A DNA stretch of 47,975 nucleotides, from NCBI GenBank assembly GCA_003158175.1, contig PMHJ01000011.1, forward strand, positions 1 through 47,975, written 5' to 3'. A program made the position numbers and the translations under genes. Below, piece after piece: positions 34,052-41,665 of this stretch. The first letter of the stretch is position 1. Each line of letters starts with the position of its first letter. Below the pieces are notes generated by a model that was not told the origin of the DNA, did no database searches, and saw only the letters and a list, made by a program, of their open reading frames with translations. The DNA is from Candidatus Cybelea septentrionalis (lineage in GTDB: Bacteria > Vulcanimicrobiota > Vulcanimicrobiia > Vulcanimicrobiales > Vulcanimicrobiaceae).

Positions 34052-34126
34052 GTTCCGCGCAACAGGCAGAAGGCGTATGAGGTTGCGGGGGCTTTGTAAA
34101 TGAATCGAGGGCCGAGCGGCCGTTCT

Positions 34127-35005
34127 CTAGGCGCCGATTTCGTAGGCCTTGAGATCGCTCGCTACTTCAACCGGACCATCGTACTCGCGTCGCACGATCG
34201 TTAGAGATTGTGCAAGCTCGCTCTCCATGGGCGGCATAAGATGGGACAATAGCAACCTCTTTGCGGCACTTTGTTGCGCGGTATAACCAACTGCGGAGGG
34301 CTTTGCGTGCAGGTTTCCATGGGGCACGTCGCGCTCGGGTAAGGCGAAATCGTGAACGAGCATCGAACAGTTCTTGGCAAGCGCGATGAACGATGCGGTC
34401 GACGCGGAGATGTCACCCGAGAAGACGACAGACTCTGCGCCGCAGTCAACGCGAAATGCCACCGAAGGCATCATTCCGTGCGGTACGGCAACCGCGTAGA
34501 CTGATACGTCGAGATCTTCGAGCACTCGATCGACGGGAATGCTGTAGATCGCTAGCTCGGAGACGTCACTCGGCGTGTCGCGCACGGTGATCCCGAAGCC
34601 CTCGAACGTGTTCATATAGCGCCAAGCGCCGCGAGTCCCGAATAACAGGCGAACGAACTCTCTCACCCCCGGCTGAGGCGAAGCGTTTTCGGGGGCGGCG
34701 TCATTACCGGGGCGGCCGGTTGGCCCGGTTATCGCGATCGGTCTCTTACCATCGCCCATATAGAGGTGCATGATGACCGCCGATAGGTCCGCTGTGTGGT
34801 CGATGTGCAAGTGAGTAAGCAGAATCTGCTCGAGGGACGAAATATCGAGACCGCTTCGTCCGATGCGTTCGAAGCTTCCACCGCCGGCATCGACGAGAAG
34901 CCGCGGCTTCCCGTCGATTGAGAGCACGTACCCGGCCGAGACGCGGCCTTGGCTCGCGATCGGTCCGCCGCTGCCGAGTACGGTGAGCGATAACCTCGAG
35001 CTCAA
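34127..35005 (-). CDS. Metallo-beta-lactamase-fold hydrolase (RNase Z-like)
   Basis: 292 residues. THLHIDHTAD at 64-72 supplies His65, His67, Asp69 and His70. VPHGMMPSVAF, VFSGDIS and LLLSHLMPP provide the later His, bridging Asp and His. LVDAGGGSFERIGR is typical of the RNase Z/arylsulfatase-like subgroup. It hydrolyses an unknown ester or phosphodiester. It overlaps the hydrolase at 35002 by 4 bases (ATGA), so the two are one operon. Confidence 0.85.
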   Translation of the reverse strand: MSSRLSLTVLGSGGPIASQGRVSAGYVLSIDGKPRLLVDAGGGSFERIGRSGLDISSLEQILLTHLHIDHTADLSAVIMHLYMGDGKRPIAITGPTGRPGNDAAPENASPQPGVREFVRLLFGTRGAWRYMNTFEGFGITVRDTPSDVSELAIYSIPVDRVLEDLDVSVYAVAVPHGMMPSVAFRVDCGAESVVFSGDISASTASFIALAKNCSMLVHDFALPERDVPHGNLHAKPSAVGYTAQQSAAKRLLLSHLMPPMESELAQSLTIVRREYDGPVEVASDLKAYEIGA

Positions 35006-36054
35006 GAGGCGTAACCGTTGACGTCGATCACGGCTTGAGCAAATGCTTGGGGGGCTTCCTGAGGCACGTTATGGCCGATGCCGTTGAGGATCCGGTGCGA
35101 GTATTTTCCGGAGAACTTGTCTCGATAGCCCGTTCCGCTCTTGGCGGGACCGTCGAAATCGCTGGCGATCGTGATCGTGGGGACGGAGATGACCGGACCT
35201 TGCGCAAGCCTTGCTTCCAAGTGTTCGTATTGCGGCTCGCTCTTAACGAGGTTTATCCGCCAGCGGTAATCGGAAATCACGATCGCGACGTGATCCGGAT
35301 TATTGAAGGCAGCAGCGGTTCGATCGAAGGTTGCATCGCTGAAGTGCCAGTTCGGGGAAACGATGGTCCAGATAAGCTTCGCGAAATCGTGCCGGTACTT
35401 CGTATAGCCAAGCACGCCGTTTTCCGTAGCAAAGTAATACTGGTACCACCACCCTAGTTCGGCCTTTGGCGGCAGCGGTTGTGTGGTCAGCTTACGATTG
35501 GTAATTAGATACCCGCTCACCGAGACGAGCGACTTGCATCGCTCGGGCCAGAGGGCAGCGATGATACCGGCCGTACGCGCTCCCCAATCGAAGCCGCCGA
35601 TGATCGCCAGCTTGATCTTGAGCGCATCCATGAGCGCGATGACATCCAGAGCGACCGGCGCTTGTTCGCCATTCCGTAGTGTTGAACTTGAAAGAAAGCG
35701 CGTCGACCCGTAACCGCGCAGATATGGAACGATGACGCGGTAGCCCTGGGCAGCCAGCAGCGGTGCGACATCGACATAACTGTGGATGTCGTAGGGCCAG
35801 CCGTGCAGCAGAATTACCGCCTGACCGTCGGCAGGGCCGGCTTCGGCATATCCGACATTCAGCAGGCCTGCATTGATCTGCTTGAGGGAGGCGAATGACG
35901 TGTGCGTCCCCGCCGCCGTCGCGGGTACGTTTGCAGCGAGTAGTTTGCGGACTTGTGCGCTCGCGGGTCCCATCGCCGCCAGCTGGGCACCGGCGACGGC
36001 CATTCCGGCGTTGCGCAAGAAACCGAGGCGATCGTATTTACTTTGTTCGGGCAT
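35002..36054 (-). CDS. Epoxide-hydrolase-like alpha/beta hydrolase, exported
   Basis: The frame is open from 36150. The ATG at 36054 (MPEQSKYDRLGFLRNAGMAV) is best placed behind GGAGAG and gives about 350 residues. The leader ends AQLAAMGPASAQ, suggesting export. The active site is IGGFDWGARTAG, with Asp rather than Ser at the nucleophile elbow, as in epoxide hydrolases and haloalkane dehalogenases. LLHGWPYDIHSY (oxyanion) and NGIGHNVPQEAP (catalytic His) complete it. Substrate unknown. It is the first gene of a two-gene operon with the metallo-beta-lactamase-fold protein. Confidence 0.85.
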   Translation of the reverse strand: MPEQSKYDRLGFLRNAGMAVAGAQLAAMGPASAQVRKLLAANVPATAAGTHTSFASLKQINAGLLNVGYAEAGPADGQAVILLHGWPYDIHSYVDVAPLLAAQGYRVIVPYLRGYGSTRFLSSSTLRNGEQAPVALDVIALMDALKIKLAIIGGFDWGARTAGIIAALWPERCKSLVSVSGYLITNRKLTTQPLPPKAELGWWYQYYFATENGVLGYTKYRHDFAKLIWTIVSPNWHFSDATFDRTAAAFNNPDHVAIVISDYRWRINLVKSEPQYEHLEARLAQGPVISVPTITIASDFDGPAKSGTGYRDKFSGKYSHRILNGIGHNVPQEAPQAFAQAVIDVNGYAS

Positions 36055-36165
36055 TTTCATCTCTCCAATTCGGCTGGAGGCTCTCAGGCCTTCGGGGAGA
36101 TGGTACCGCGATGCCGGCCCGCGCGCACAGCGACAGTCAATACAGTTCACCCAGACAGTTGAAGG

Positions 36166-36420
36166 TTAGCCTGCGGGTCCCAAGTCGAGCGCGGCGCGCG
36201 CCTCGACGACGGCCTCCTCTTCCGTGAGTCGAGTTCCGTCGCCGCTTGCCGACGCAATGGCCTCCTCACTGAGTTGCCGTGCCAGCCTGGAGCGGAGCAG
36301 TTCGTCGGCTGCTTTTCGCACGAGGCCCGGACGGAAGCCGGCGCGTTCCTCGCGGACGCGAACGAAGCCCATCAGCCTCGCGGCAGCCGTCGCATGCCCC
36401 CACAGCGCCGCGACGGGCAT
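36166..36420 (-). CDS. Small hypothetical protein (84 aa)
   Basis: Charged, helical sequence (LVRKAADELLRSRLARQLSE, EEAVVEARAALDLGPAG) with balanced Glu/Arg/Ala, more protein-like than the overlapping frame on the other strand. No family recognised. It lies upstream of the epoxide-hydrolase-like gene on the same strand, 112 bp away. Confidence 0.35.
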   Translation of the reverse strand: MPVAALWGHATAAARLMGFVRVREERAGFRPGLVRKAADELLRSRLARQLSEEAIASASGDGTRLTEEEAVVEARAALDLGPAG

Positions 36421-36497
36421 AGGGGAACGGGCTAAATTCGGGGCCCCCCTCGCCTCGCCGGCTCGCCTCGCGGTACTTAGGAAATAGTCCCAATCGG

Positions 36498-36647
36498 CTA
36501 ATGTGAAACCGATGTCGATGTAGACGTACTCATCGATGCGCTATGGCTCGTCGATGCGCTATGGCTCGACGGGCCATGATGCCCGAAGGCATAGAAGAGC
36601 AGGGCTGCTACAAACGCAATGAACGTCAGAAAAGGCAACTCTCGCAT
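36498..36647 (-). CDS. Tiny membrane protein with Ser/Thr/His tail (49 aa)
   Basis: ATG at 36647 opens MRELPFLTFIAFVAALLFYA, a single transmembrane helix, then FGHHGPSSHSASTSHSASMS and a Ser/Thr run ending in His. The SHSAST repeat comes from an 18-bp tandem duplication at 36533-36568. No ribosome site is obvious. The hydrophobic segment and clean stop make a real micro-protein possible. Confidence 0.4.
   Translation of the reverse strand: MRELPFLTFIAFVAALLFYAFGHHGPSSHSASTSHSASMSTSTSTSVSH
36533..36568. repeat. 18-bp tandem repeat, two copies
   Basis: TCGATGCGCTATGGCTCG occurs twice head to tail (36533-36550 and 36551-36568). It lies inside the 49-aa minus-strand ORF, keeping its phase. Confidence 0.9.
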
Positions 36648-36809
36648 GGCGAATTGTTACTTACCGCAAACGCTCCTTCCTGCACTGTTGCGTCCGCGGC
36701 GTCGGGCGGGTGGTGAGGAAGTAAACGCCACCTCTTTAGACTAATTCGCAATCCCCGAATAGCATGGACGCTCCCGGAAAACCTCGATTCGATTATCCGG
36801 ATGAATGCG

Positions 36810-37205
36810 TTACGTCGCGTGCAACGCAATACGCGCAAGCCCCATGCCGGCCATCGCACCCAATACGCCGAGAATGACCGAGCCGCAGCAGTAAGCTAGG
36901 GCGATAGTCGGCACACCGTCCGATAAAAGCGTAACGGTGTCGTAGCTAAAAGTTGAGAACGTCGTAAACCCACCGAGGACGCCCACCATCGCAAAGGCAC
37001 TTACATACGGGGACAAGCCTATGCCCGACTGGGAATATACCGCTATCACACCAATCAGGAAGGAGCCCATGATATTAATCCCGGCAGTGTGCCATGGAAA
37101 GCCAGGCCCAATGCGCTCGATACTCAAGATAGCTATCGCATAGCGAAGCATCGAACCCAGTGCCCCGCCGACACCGACAGCCGCAAACGCAAACAGCGGC
37201 TTCAC
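36810..37205 (-). CDS. crcB: Fluoride channel CrcB/FluC
   Basis: 131 residues with four membrane helices. Family motifs: GGALGSMLRYAI at the start, GINIMGSFLIG in helix 2 and GVLGGFTTFSTFSYD in helix 3, containing the Phe and Thr residues lining the double-barrelled fluoride pore. It works as an antiparallel dimer that lets fluoride leave the cell. It overlaps the DUF190 gene by 4 bases, a common pairing. The slightly shortened C-terminus is within the normal range. Confidence 0.95.
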   Translation of the reverse strand: MKPLFAFAAVGVGGALGSMLRYAIAILSIERIGPGFPWHTAGINIMGSFLIGVIAVYSQSGIGLSPYVSAFAMVGVLGGFTTFSTFSYDTVTLLSDGVPTIALAYCCGSVILGVLGAMAGMGLARIALHAT

Positions 37206-37543
37206 TTCGCTTCGCCTGCCTTGTATGCAATAATGCGAACGTTCTCAAGCGTAACAAGCCCTTCAGTGACCATCTTGTCGAGAGTCGGAAGGAACGCTTC
37301 GACTTTTTCCTCGGATTCCACAAGCTCGATCATAACTGGCAAATCTGAGGATAGATCCACGATCCGCGCAGCATGCACGACGGAATGGGCTCCAAAGCCC
37401 AGGATACCCTTGAATACCGTTGCACCGGCTAAACCAGCCCTCCGCATCTCTTCCACAATGGCGACGTGTAGTGGCTGCCCTTTCCAGCGGTCTGACTCAC
37501 CCAGGAATATCCGAACGAGTTTAGCGGTTCCTTCGCTTTTCAT
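37202..37543 (-). CDS. DUF190 protein partnered with CrcB
   Basis: 113 residues matching DUF190 (Pfam PF02641): LVRIFLGESDRWKGQPLHVA, AGLAGATVFKGILGFGAHSV, LPVMIELVESEEKVEAFLPT. These small ferredoxin-fold, PII-like proteins are frequently encoded with crcB and may modulate the channel. It is first in the operon and preceded by a structured leader. Confidence 0.93.
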   Translation of the reverse strand: MKSEGTAKLVRIFLGESDRWKGQPLHVAIVEEMRRAGLAGATVFKGILGFGAHSVVHAARIVDLSSDLPVMIELVESEEKVEAFLPTLDKMVTEGLVTLENVRIIAYKAGEAK

Positions 37544-37555
37544 ACAGCGCCGCTT

Positions 37556-37635
37556 TCGAGCGTGTCATCAGTGTGCCCCGTTTGCCTAGCGAAAGAAGTT
37601 GCTAGGGCCGCCGAATAGCGGCCTCGGGAATGACA
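37556..37635 (-). promoter_or_regulatory. Structured leader of the DUF190-crcB operon, possible fluoride riboswitch variant
   Basis: Reading the minus strand towards the ATG: GGAGGTGTCATTCCC … GGCCGC-loop-GCGGCC hairpin … CCTAGC-loop-GCTAGG hairpin … AAAC … CTGATGACAC. GTGTCAT pairs perfectly with ATGACAC, and the 3' side carries the CTGATG of fluoride (crcB) riboswitches. The two internal hairpins are not in the standard short motif, so identity is tentative. No other feature is seen between 37636 and 37720. Confidence 0.4.
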
Positions 37636-37852
37636 CCTCCGAAGCGCCAGATGAATAGATGGTCTGGAATCGCCAGCGCGGCTTCTCGCGTGGCTAGCGC
37701 TCTATTTCAACGACGATGGAATGATGCATTCACCGCAGATCAGCAGACGCCGGCAACGGATCTCGCTCGATGACGTCGAGTATTGGCTCGCGCGCGTGCT
37801 CTCGCGCGCGTGCTGAAGCGAAAGTAACCGAAACGCCGAACGTTTTCTCGCC

Positions 37853-38023
37853 ATGTTTGAGTTCAAGCGCGTCTCGATCGACTCGCTCACTAGTAAGCAG
37901 ATCGGATACGGGATGGCCGAGTTAGAACGCTTAGGCCGCGATGGCTGGCGGATAAAAGGTGCAATGCGCAGCCTAACCGGGAACGTGGAAGTGGTCTACT
38001 TGGAACGCGAGGTCGAAGAGTAA
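37853..38023 (+). CDS. Small DUF4177-like protein (56 aa)
   Basis: MFEFKRVSIDSLTSKQIGYG, MAELERLGRDGWRIKGAMRS and a closing NVEVVYLEREVEE. The pattern E-(F/Y)K-V…LN-LG-x-x-GW followed by a strand is the DUF4177 style, found in small soluble proteins and phages. Codon use is coherent. A 31-codon frame at 37721-37816 (RISLDDVEYWLARVL) just upstream may be another small gene of the same cluster. Confidence 0.5.
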   Translation: MFEFKRVSIDSLTSKQIGYGMAELERLGRDGWRIKGAMRSLTGNVEVVYLEREVEE

Positions 38024-38029
38024 CGGCCG

Positions 38030-38140
38030 GTGCGCGCTCCAAACGGAACGTTTTACGTGATTGGGCATCCATGGCCGTTAATCGTCGCGGTTCTGATCCT
38101 CGTCGCTATCATGGTGCGGCTCTTGGCGCGCCGCCTTTAG
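38030..38140 (+). CDS. Tiny membrane protein (36 aa)
   Basis: GTG at 38030, 6 bases after the preceding stop, opens RAPNGTFYVIGHPWPLIVAV, then LILVAIMVRLLARRL: one transmembrane helix with a basic end. Its placement directly after the 56-aa gene suggests a small operon. Confidence 0.4.
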   Translation: MRAPNGTFYVIGHPWPLIVAVLILVAIMVRLLARRL

Positions 38141-38155
38141 CCTCCAGAGTCACGC

Positions 38156-38332
38156 TCACTGCGCTAGACCCGTCGCCTGCCAATGCGCCTGAATGTCTTG
38201 CCACGTGATTGCCGAGCCGTAGATGGTACACGCCTCAATGCGTCCGGCCCATGAGCGGCCACCACTCGCGCCGTCCCACGCCGTAGTTTTGGCGGTGGTT
38301 TCCGCGCCGGATATCCGGCGATACATCCGCAT
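38156..38332 (-). pseudogene. C-terminal fragment of a LamG/concanavalin-like protein
   Basis: 58 codons ending GRSWAGRIEACTIYGSAITW, QDIQAHWQATGLAQ. LamG domains end with GRID-x-x-x-IYxxALT…EI, so this is the last strand and tail of such a domain without its N-terminal part. It could be the end of a phage tail or secreted protein gene now degraded. Confidence 0.45.
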
Positions 38333-38422
38333 ACGTCAGACGTGAGGACCCCGGAGACTTTTTTCAGATATAGGCGAGAAGCATGTCGCTCGCTACGGCG
38401 TCGGCCGTCGCGAAGCCCGAGC

Positions 38423-38854
38423 TCATGCGGCCACCGGCTTGCGCGCGTGCACGAATGAAAGCGCAGGATTCTTGGCCACCAGCTCGCACAGGTCGCGGTT
38501 TATGTTGTCGAGCTCCCCGGCGACACCCTGACGCTGAAGGTAGAGTTCCCTGTATTGCTTCACGGCTTCCCATTCCTCAGCCGGCACGACGGGCCGCTTA
38601 TCGCAGCCTATCGGTGGCTCGTCGATCACATCGCCAAACAAACCGCGGCGCGTGTACGGCGACACTGGCTCAACGATCTCTTTATCGGTGCGTACGTCTC
38701 GCCTGAGACCGAAGCCCGACCAACGCGTGATAGCGTTGGCTTTCGCGAAGTAATCTCGTGTCGTGTCGCCGAGGGCGGCCAACTTCGCATCCCACTCGGC
38801 CAGCTTGGAGCCCACGTCCTCGCGTCGATCGAGCAAATTCTGGTAGCTGCGCAC
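38423..38854 (-). CDS. Coiled-coil protein of possible phage origin, 5' end unclear
   Basis: 143 residues from a GTG at 38854: LLDRREDVGSKLAEWDAKLA, LRRDVRTDKEIVEPVSPYTR, EEWEAVKQYRELYLQRQGVA, NINRDLCELVAKNPALS. The frame stays open and protein-like for another ~50 codons upstream (…WKGKTDELKAARARLEAARA) with no ATG, so the gene has probably lost its start to decay or rearrangement. Heptad-like helices suggest a coiled coil. No family recognised. Confidence 0.5.
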   Translation of the reverse strand: MRSYQNLLDRREDVGSKLAEWDAKLAALGDTTRDYFAKANAITRWSGFGLRRDVRTDKEIVEPVSPYTRRGLFGDVIDEPPIGCDKRPVVPAEEWEAVKQYRELYLQRQGVAGELDNINRDLCELVAKNPALSFVHARKPVAA

Positions 38855-39027
38855 GCCTTCAGCTTGCGCTTCGGCATCGCGCCCTGCTCTTGCCGCTTCG
38901 AGCCTCGCCCGCGCGGCCTTGAGTTCGTCCGTTTTGCCCTTCCACGGATTTTCGCGGCCGCCCGCAAGCTGCTCCGCTTTTGCAAGTCCGTTTCCCTCCG
39001 CGGTTAGCAGAGGAAATGATCGAAATG

Positions 39028-39057
39028 AAAAACGGCCCGCGATTCGCGAAGCCGTTT
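39028..39057 (-). terminator. Rho-independent terminator of the Gly-rich lipoprotein gene
   Basis: On the minus strand, AAACGGCTTCGCGAATCGCGGGCCGTTTTT: a stem AAACGGC/GCCGTTT with an inner CGCG/CGCG and a run of five T. It lies 26 bases past the stop at 39083. Confidence 0.85.
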
Positions 39058-39082
39058 GTAGGAGCCGGAAGATTCTGTAGAT

Positions 39083-39970
39083 TTACCAGCTAATGACGAC
39101 TAGCCCGTTATGGGTTGGATTTTTCCACCCTCGCCACATGTGCCACTTCGTGGCGCTCGGCTCGACATAGGACGACCCGCCGCCTCCTCCCCCTCCGCCG
39201 TTACCGTAAGGACCTTCGGCACTGCCTGTACCACCGCCGCCTCCGCCGTAATAGCCGCCACCTCCACCGCCACCGGCTCCGCCCCAATCGCAACTGCTCG
39301 TGGAACAGCCCCAGCCTCCAACACCGCCGGCGCCCAGCGAACCGTCGATGCCTGGGTTATCGTCCAAATACCCGCCGCTGCCGCCGGACCCGCCGCTGTA
39401 CTGCGTGCCGCCTCCGCCACCGGAATACGGACCGTTTTCGCCGGAACCACCTGTGGCGTCGCCCCCTTCACCGCCAGCGCCTCCGCGGTAAGAATAGCCG
39501 GCCTCGCCTCGACCACCACCTCCGCCGGCTACAAGTACGCGGTTGTCGAGGTTACGACCGCCCTGCCGAACGTCAGAAGCGCCACCGCCGCCATAGCCAA
39601 AGTAAGGGTTCCTTAGGAATCCGCCATCTGCACCGCCGTTGAACCCGCCGGTATTTCCGGACGCGTCGCCGCCGACGTAAATGACTAGCTTCTCGCCAGG
39701 AGTAACGCGGATAACAGCAGTTACGCGACCACCGAAGGCCACGCGATTACCCGCACCCTTAGCGCCTCGAGCAACAACGGAAATGTTCGTCACGCCTTCG
39801 GGTACCCTGAAATCCTGCGCTCTGCCCGTGAAGTAAAATGACCTATGCTTTGGAAGAGAGGAGCTCGGGGCATCGCTGGTCGGCACGACGTTGCCGGCGG
39901 TAAGCCCGCGGCACCCTGCGAGCATAGCAATGGCTACGCAGACTCCAAAAGCGCGACGGAAATCAAACAT
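39083..39970 (-). CDS. Glycine-rich surface lipoprotein
   Basis: 295 residues, third member of the Gly-rich family. Leader MFDFRRAFGVCVAIAMLAGC with lipobox LAGC, then a head with RSFYFTGRAQDFRVPEGVTN, VTAVIRVTPGEKLVIYVGGD and GGFNGGADGG, then the Gly/Ser/Tyr-rich body and HNGLVVISW at the end. Unlike its paralogue at 15040 it is a single gene with its own terminator, placed between phage-like fragments. Confidence 0.85.
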   Translation of the reverse strand: MFDFRRAFGVCVAIAMLAGCRGLTAGNVVPTSDAPSSSLPKHRSFYFTGRAQDFRVPEGVTNISVVARGAKGAGNRVAFGGRVTAVIRVTPGEKLVIYVGGDASGNTGGFNGGADGGFLRNPYFGYGGGGASDVRQGGRNLDNRVLVAGGGGGRGEAGYSYRGGAGGEGGDATGGSGENGPYSGGGGGTQYSGGSGGSGGYLDDNPGIDGSLGAGGVGGWGCSTSSCDWGGAGGGGGGGYYGGGGGGTGSAEGPYGNGGGGGGGGSSYVEPSATKWHMWRGWKNPTHNGLVVISW

Positions 39971-40045
39971 TGCGATGCCCCCTTCGACCTAGTAACGGTT
40001 CGACGGGACCTTGACGGTTCCCACAGCGCCCCTTTGCTCCCGAAC

Positions 40046-40587
40046 TCAAGCGGCTTCGGAATCGCCCTCGACAATCAGGAGTGTTTTGGAGTGCTCGGCA
40101 AACTTAGGGGCTTGCTCATAGCCCAGGACGCGCATCGGCCGCGTGTCGCTACGTGCCCAACAAGGTTGGATGCGCACTGCCGGCGGCCCTACGGATACGA
40201 GCGCGAGCGTCGCCACCGTAATCAAACCGGATTCCGCCGCCAGGATCGTCAGTAACGTGACGACGCTCGAGATACTCGACGGGGAGCTTCTTGAGGCCCG
40301 CGAACTCCGCTAAAGTACTCATCTGATAGTTTCCTCGAGCCAGCGCGCAGCTGCAGCGCGATCGCGTGCGATGCCGAGAGCGACGGCGAGGTCCAAGACC
40401 CCGCCCTTCGCCCCGCAGCCAAAGCACCGAAAGCCATCGCCATTAGCGATGACGTGAAAGCTGCCCAGTTCTCCGCGTGCAGCGGGCACAGTAGAAAGCC
40501 GTGGCGATCGGGCTGCTCAAAGCCTCCAAGACGTAAAACGTCCGAGACGTCGACGCGCTCCACGACCGAAACGGTAGACGTCATCAT
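40046..40587 (-). pseudogene. Degraded phage/plasmid-type DnaG primase
   Basis: Starting at ATG 40587: RVDVSDVLRLGGFEQPDRHG, FLLCPLHAEN (first half of a CHC2 zinc finger). After a one-base shift the frame resumes as GSFHVIANGDGFRCFGCGAK (second half, CX2C), GVLDLAVALG and a stop at 40319. An ATG inside the ATGA at 40319-40322 continues MSTLAEFAGLKKLPVEYLER, GGGIRFDYGGDARARIR, the primase linker. Near 40046-40100 TLLIVEGDSEA is the start of a Toprim domain. The order zinc finger, linker, Toprim is that of phage/plasmid primases. At least two frame breaks and the missing rest make it a pseudogene. Confidence 0.7.
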
Positions 40588-41021
40588 TTTTCTTGAGCGG
40601 TCGAGCGGCTTTCGGAAAGTATTCTCTCCGCGATCGCGACGAGATCCGGTGGGCGCTGTTCGGCAAGCAAGGCTTCCAGCTCACTTCACCTGCTGCACAA
40701 GCCCCCCACGATCGCTGTCGGAACAAGGTCGGCGCCGATGAGACCGACGCATCCGCTCCACGGATCGCGCGAAAAAGTACCGCCGCAACGAACTGCCGCG
40801 ACGGCCAAACTGTAAACGCTGGCATTCTCACCCTCTACCTTTTAGTTTAACACGCCCGATGTTTGCCGCACTTGGCTTAGTGCGTTGGCGGACTATAGCG
40901 CACCGCTATGCACCCGAAAGGACACGTTGCTTGTCAACACCATGCAGACTACGCTGGTCGACGTAAGGCGGCTGTCAAACTGGCTACACGCTTCCTACGC
41001 CTAGCTGTCCAAGCAAAGAAG
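40588..41021. other. Gene-free stretch (434 bp)
   Basis: No convincing gene. On the minus strand, 40584-40682 reads ELEALLAEQRPPDLVAIAER, ILSESRSTAQEK and a stop overlapping the primase start. It looks like the tail of a small upstream gene but has no usable start codon. The rest, up to the terminator at 41022, shows nothing recognisable. Confidence 0.5.
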
Positions 41022-41048
41022 AAAAAGCCCTACAATATAAGGCTTTTT
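41022..41048 (-). terminator. Terminator downstream of tRNA-Val(GAC)
   Basis: AAAAAGCC at 41022-41029 and GGCTTTTT at 41041-41048 form a perfect 8-bp stem around an 11-base loop, with the T-run in the stem. It lies directly beyond the tRNA 3' end on the minus strand. Confidence 0.8.
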
Positions 41049-41049
41049 A

Positions 41050-41124
41050 TGGTGGGCGGTATAAGGATTGAACTTATGACCTCTTCCGTGTCAAGGAAGC
41101 GCTCTCCCACTGAGCTAACCGCCC
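41050..41124 (-). tRNA. tRNA-Val (anticodon GAC)
   Basis: On the minus strand, acceptor GGGCGGT pairs with ACCGCCC; D-arm GCTC…GAGC; anticodon arm CTTCC-TTGACAC-GGAAG with GAC; T-arm ATAAG-TTCAATC-CTTAT. CCA is encoded. Confidence 0.95.
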
Positions 41125-41274
41125 CAACGCCGCTATAGCGTTCGCACTGCCTGCTTCGCATCCGACGGTTTCGTCCCTTCCGTATCGCTGCTTAGATCGA
41201 AGCGTTGGTTTGACAGAGCGTCGTTGAGCATGGTAAGGTTTCGCGTATTACTCGCACGCCATAAAGGGGGCCCG

Positions 41275-41364
41275 ATGATTAATAACCGTCAGCTTTCCTC
41301 GACCACGCCGGACACCGGCGTAGGGTCGCCGTGCGTTGGACCTTCGGAGAACAGACTGACCTAA
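41275..41364 (+). CDS. Possible micro-ORF (29 aa) before a strong terminator
   Basis: ATG at 41275 behind an AAAGGGGG stretch encodes MINNRQLSSTTPDTGVGSPC, VGPSENRLT. A strong terminator follows at 41392, so the 41208-41420 interval is either a short transcript with a peptide or a small RNA. No homologue recognised. Confidence 0.25.
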   Translation: MINNRQLSSTTPDTGVGSPCVGPSENRLT

Positions 41365-41391
41365 CACGTCGTCGGTCACTTGAAATCTTCG

Positions 41392-41420
41392 AAGGCCTCC
41401 GCAGCGACCGGAGGCCTTTT
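41392..41420 (+). terminator. Rho-independent terminator
   Basis: AAGGCCTCCG and CGGAGGCCTT flank the loop CAGCGACC in an essentially perfect hairpin, with T-runs after it. It closes the short unit that begins after the tRNA-Val gene. Confidence 0.8.
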
Positions 41421-41464
41421 CAATTCAGTTTTTTTGCACAAATACTTCAATTACGAGGCGAATC

Positions 41465-41662
41465 ATGGACCTTTGGATTCTCAGGGAGATCCGGATCCGC
41501 CGTGACGATGCCTTCGAAAACGCCCGCTGCCGCCGGCTTTTGCGCCTGGCTGCAAACGGACGAAGTACGAGGGTTCGCATCCGCATCGCCGACGGAGCGC
41601 AGGCGATGAGCGATGCGCTGGCCGCGATCGCGCGCGGCTTGAGAAACGGCGAGACCGTATAA
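41465..41662 (+). CDS. Small hypothetical protein (65 aa)
   Basis: GAGG precedes the ATG by 6 bases. MDLWILREIRIRRDDAFENA, RCRRLLRLAANGRSTRVRIR and IADGAQAMSDALAAIARGL give a basic, helical product. It ends 3 bp before the convergent TPR gene. Overlapping frames on both strands are less protein-like. Function unknown. Confidence 0.45.
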   Translation: MDLWILREIRIRRDDAFENARCRRLLRLAANGRSTRVRIRIADGAQAMSDALAAIARGLRNGETV

Positions 41663-41665
41663 CAC

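Noticed and set aside
39845..40255. 136-aa plus-strand ORF
   Set aside because: It is antisense to the Gly-rich leader and the primase relic, and both minus-strand readings have recognisable motifs.
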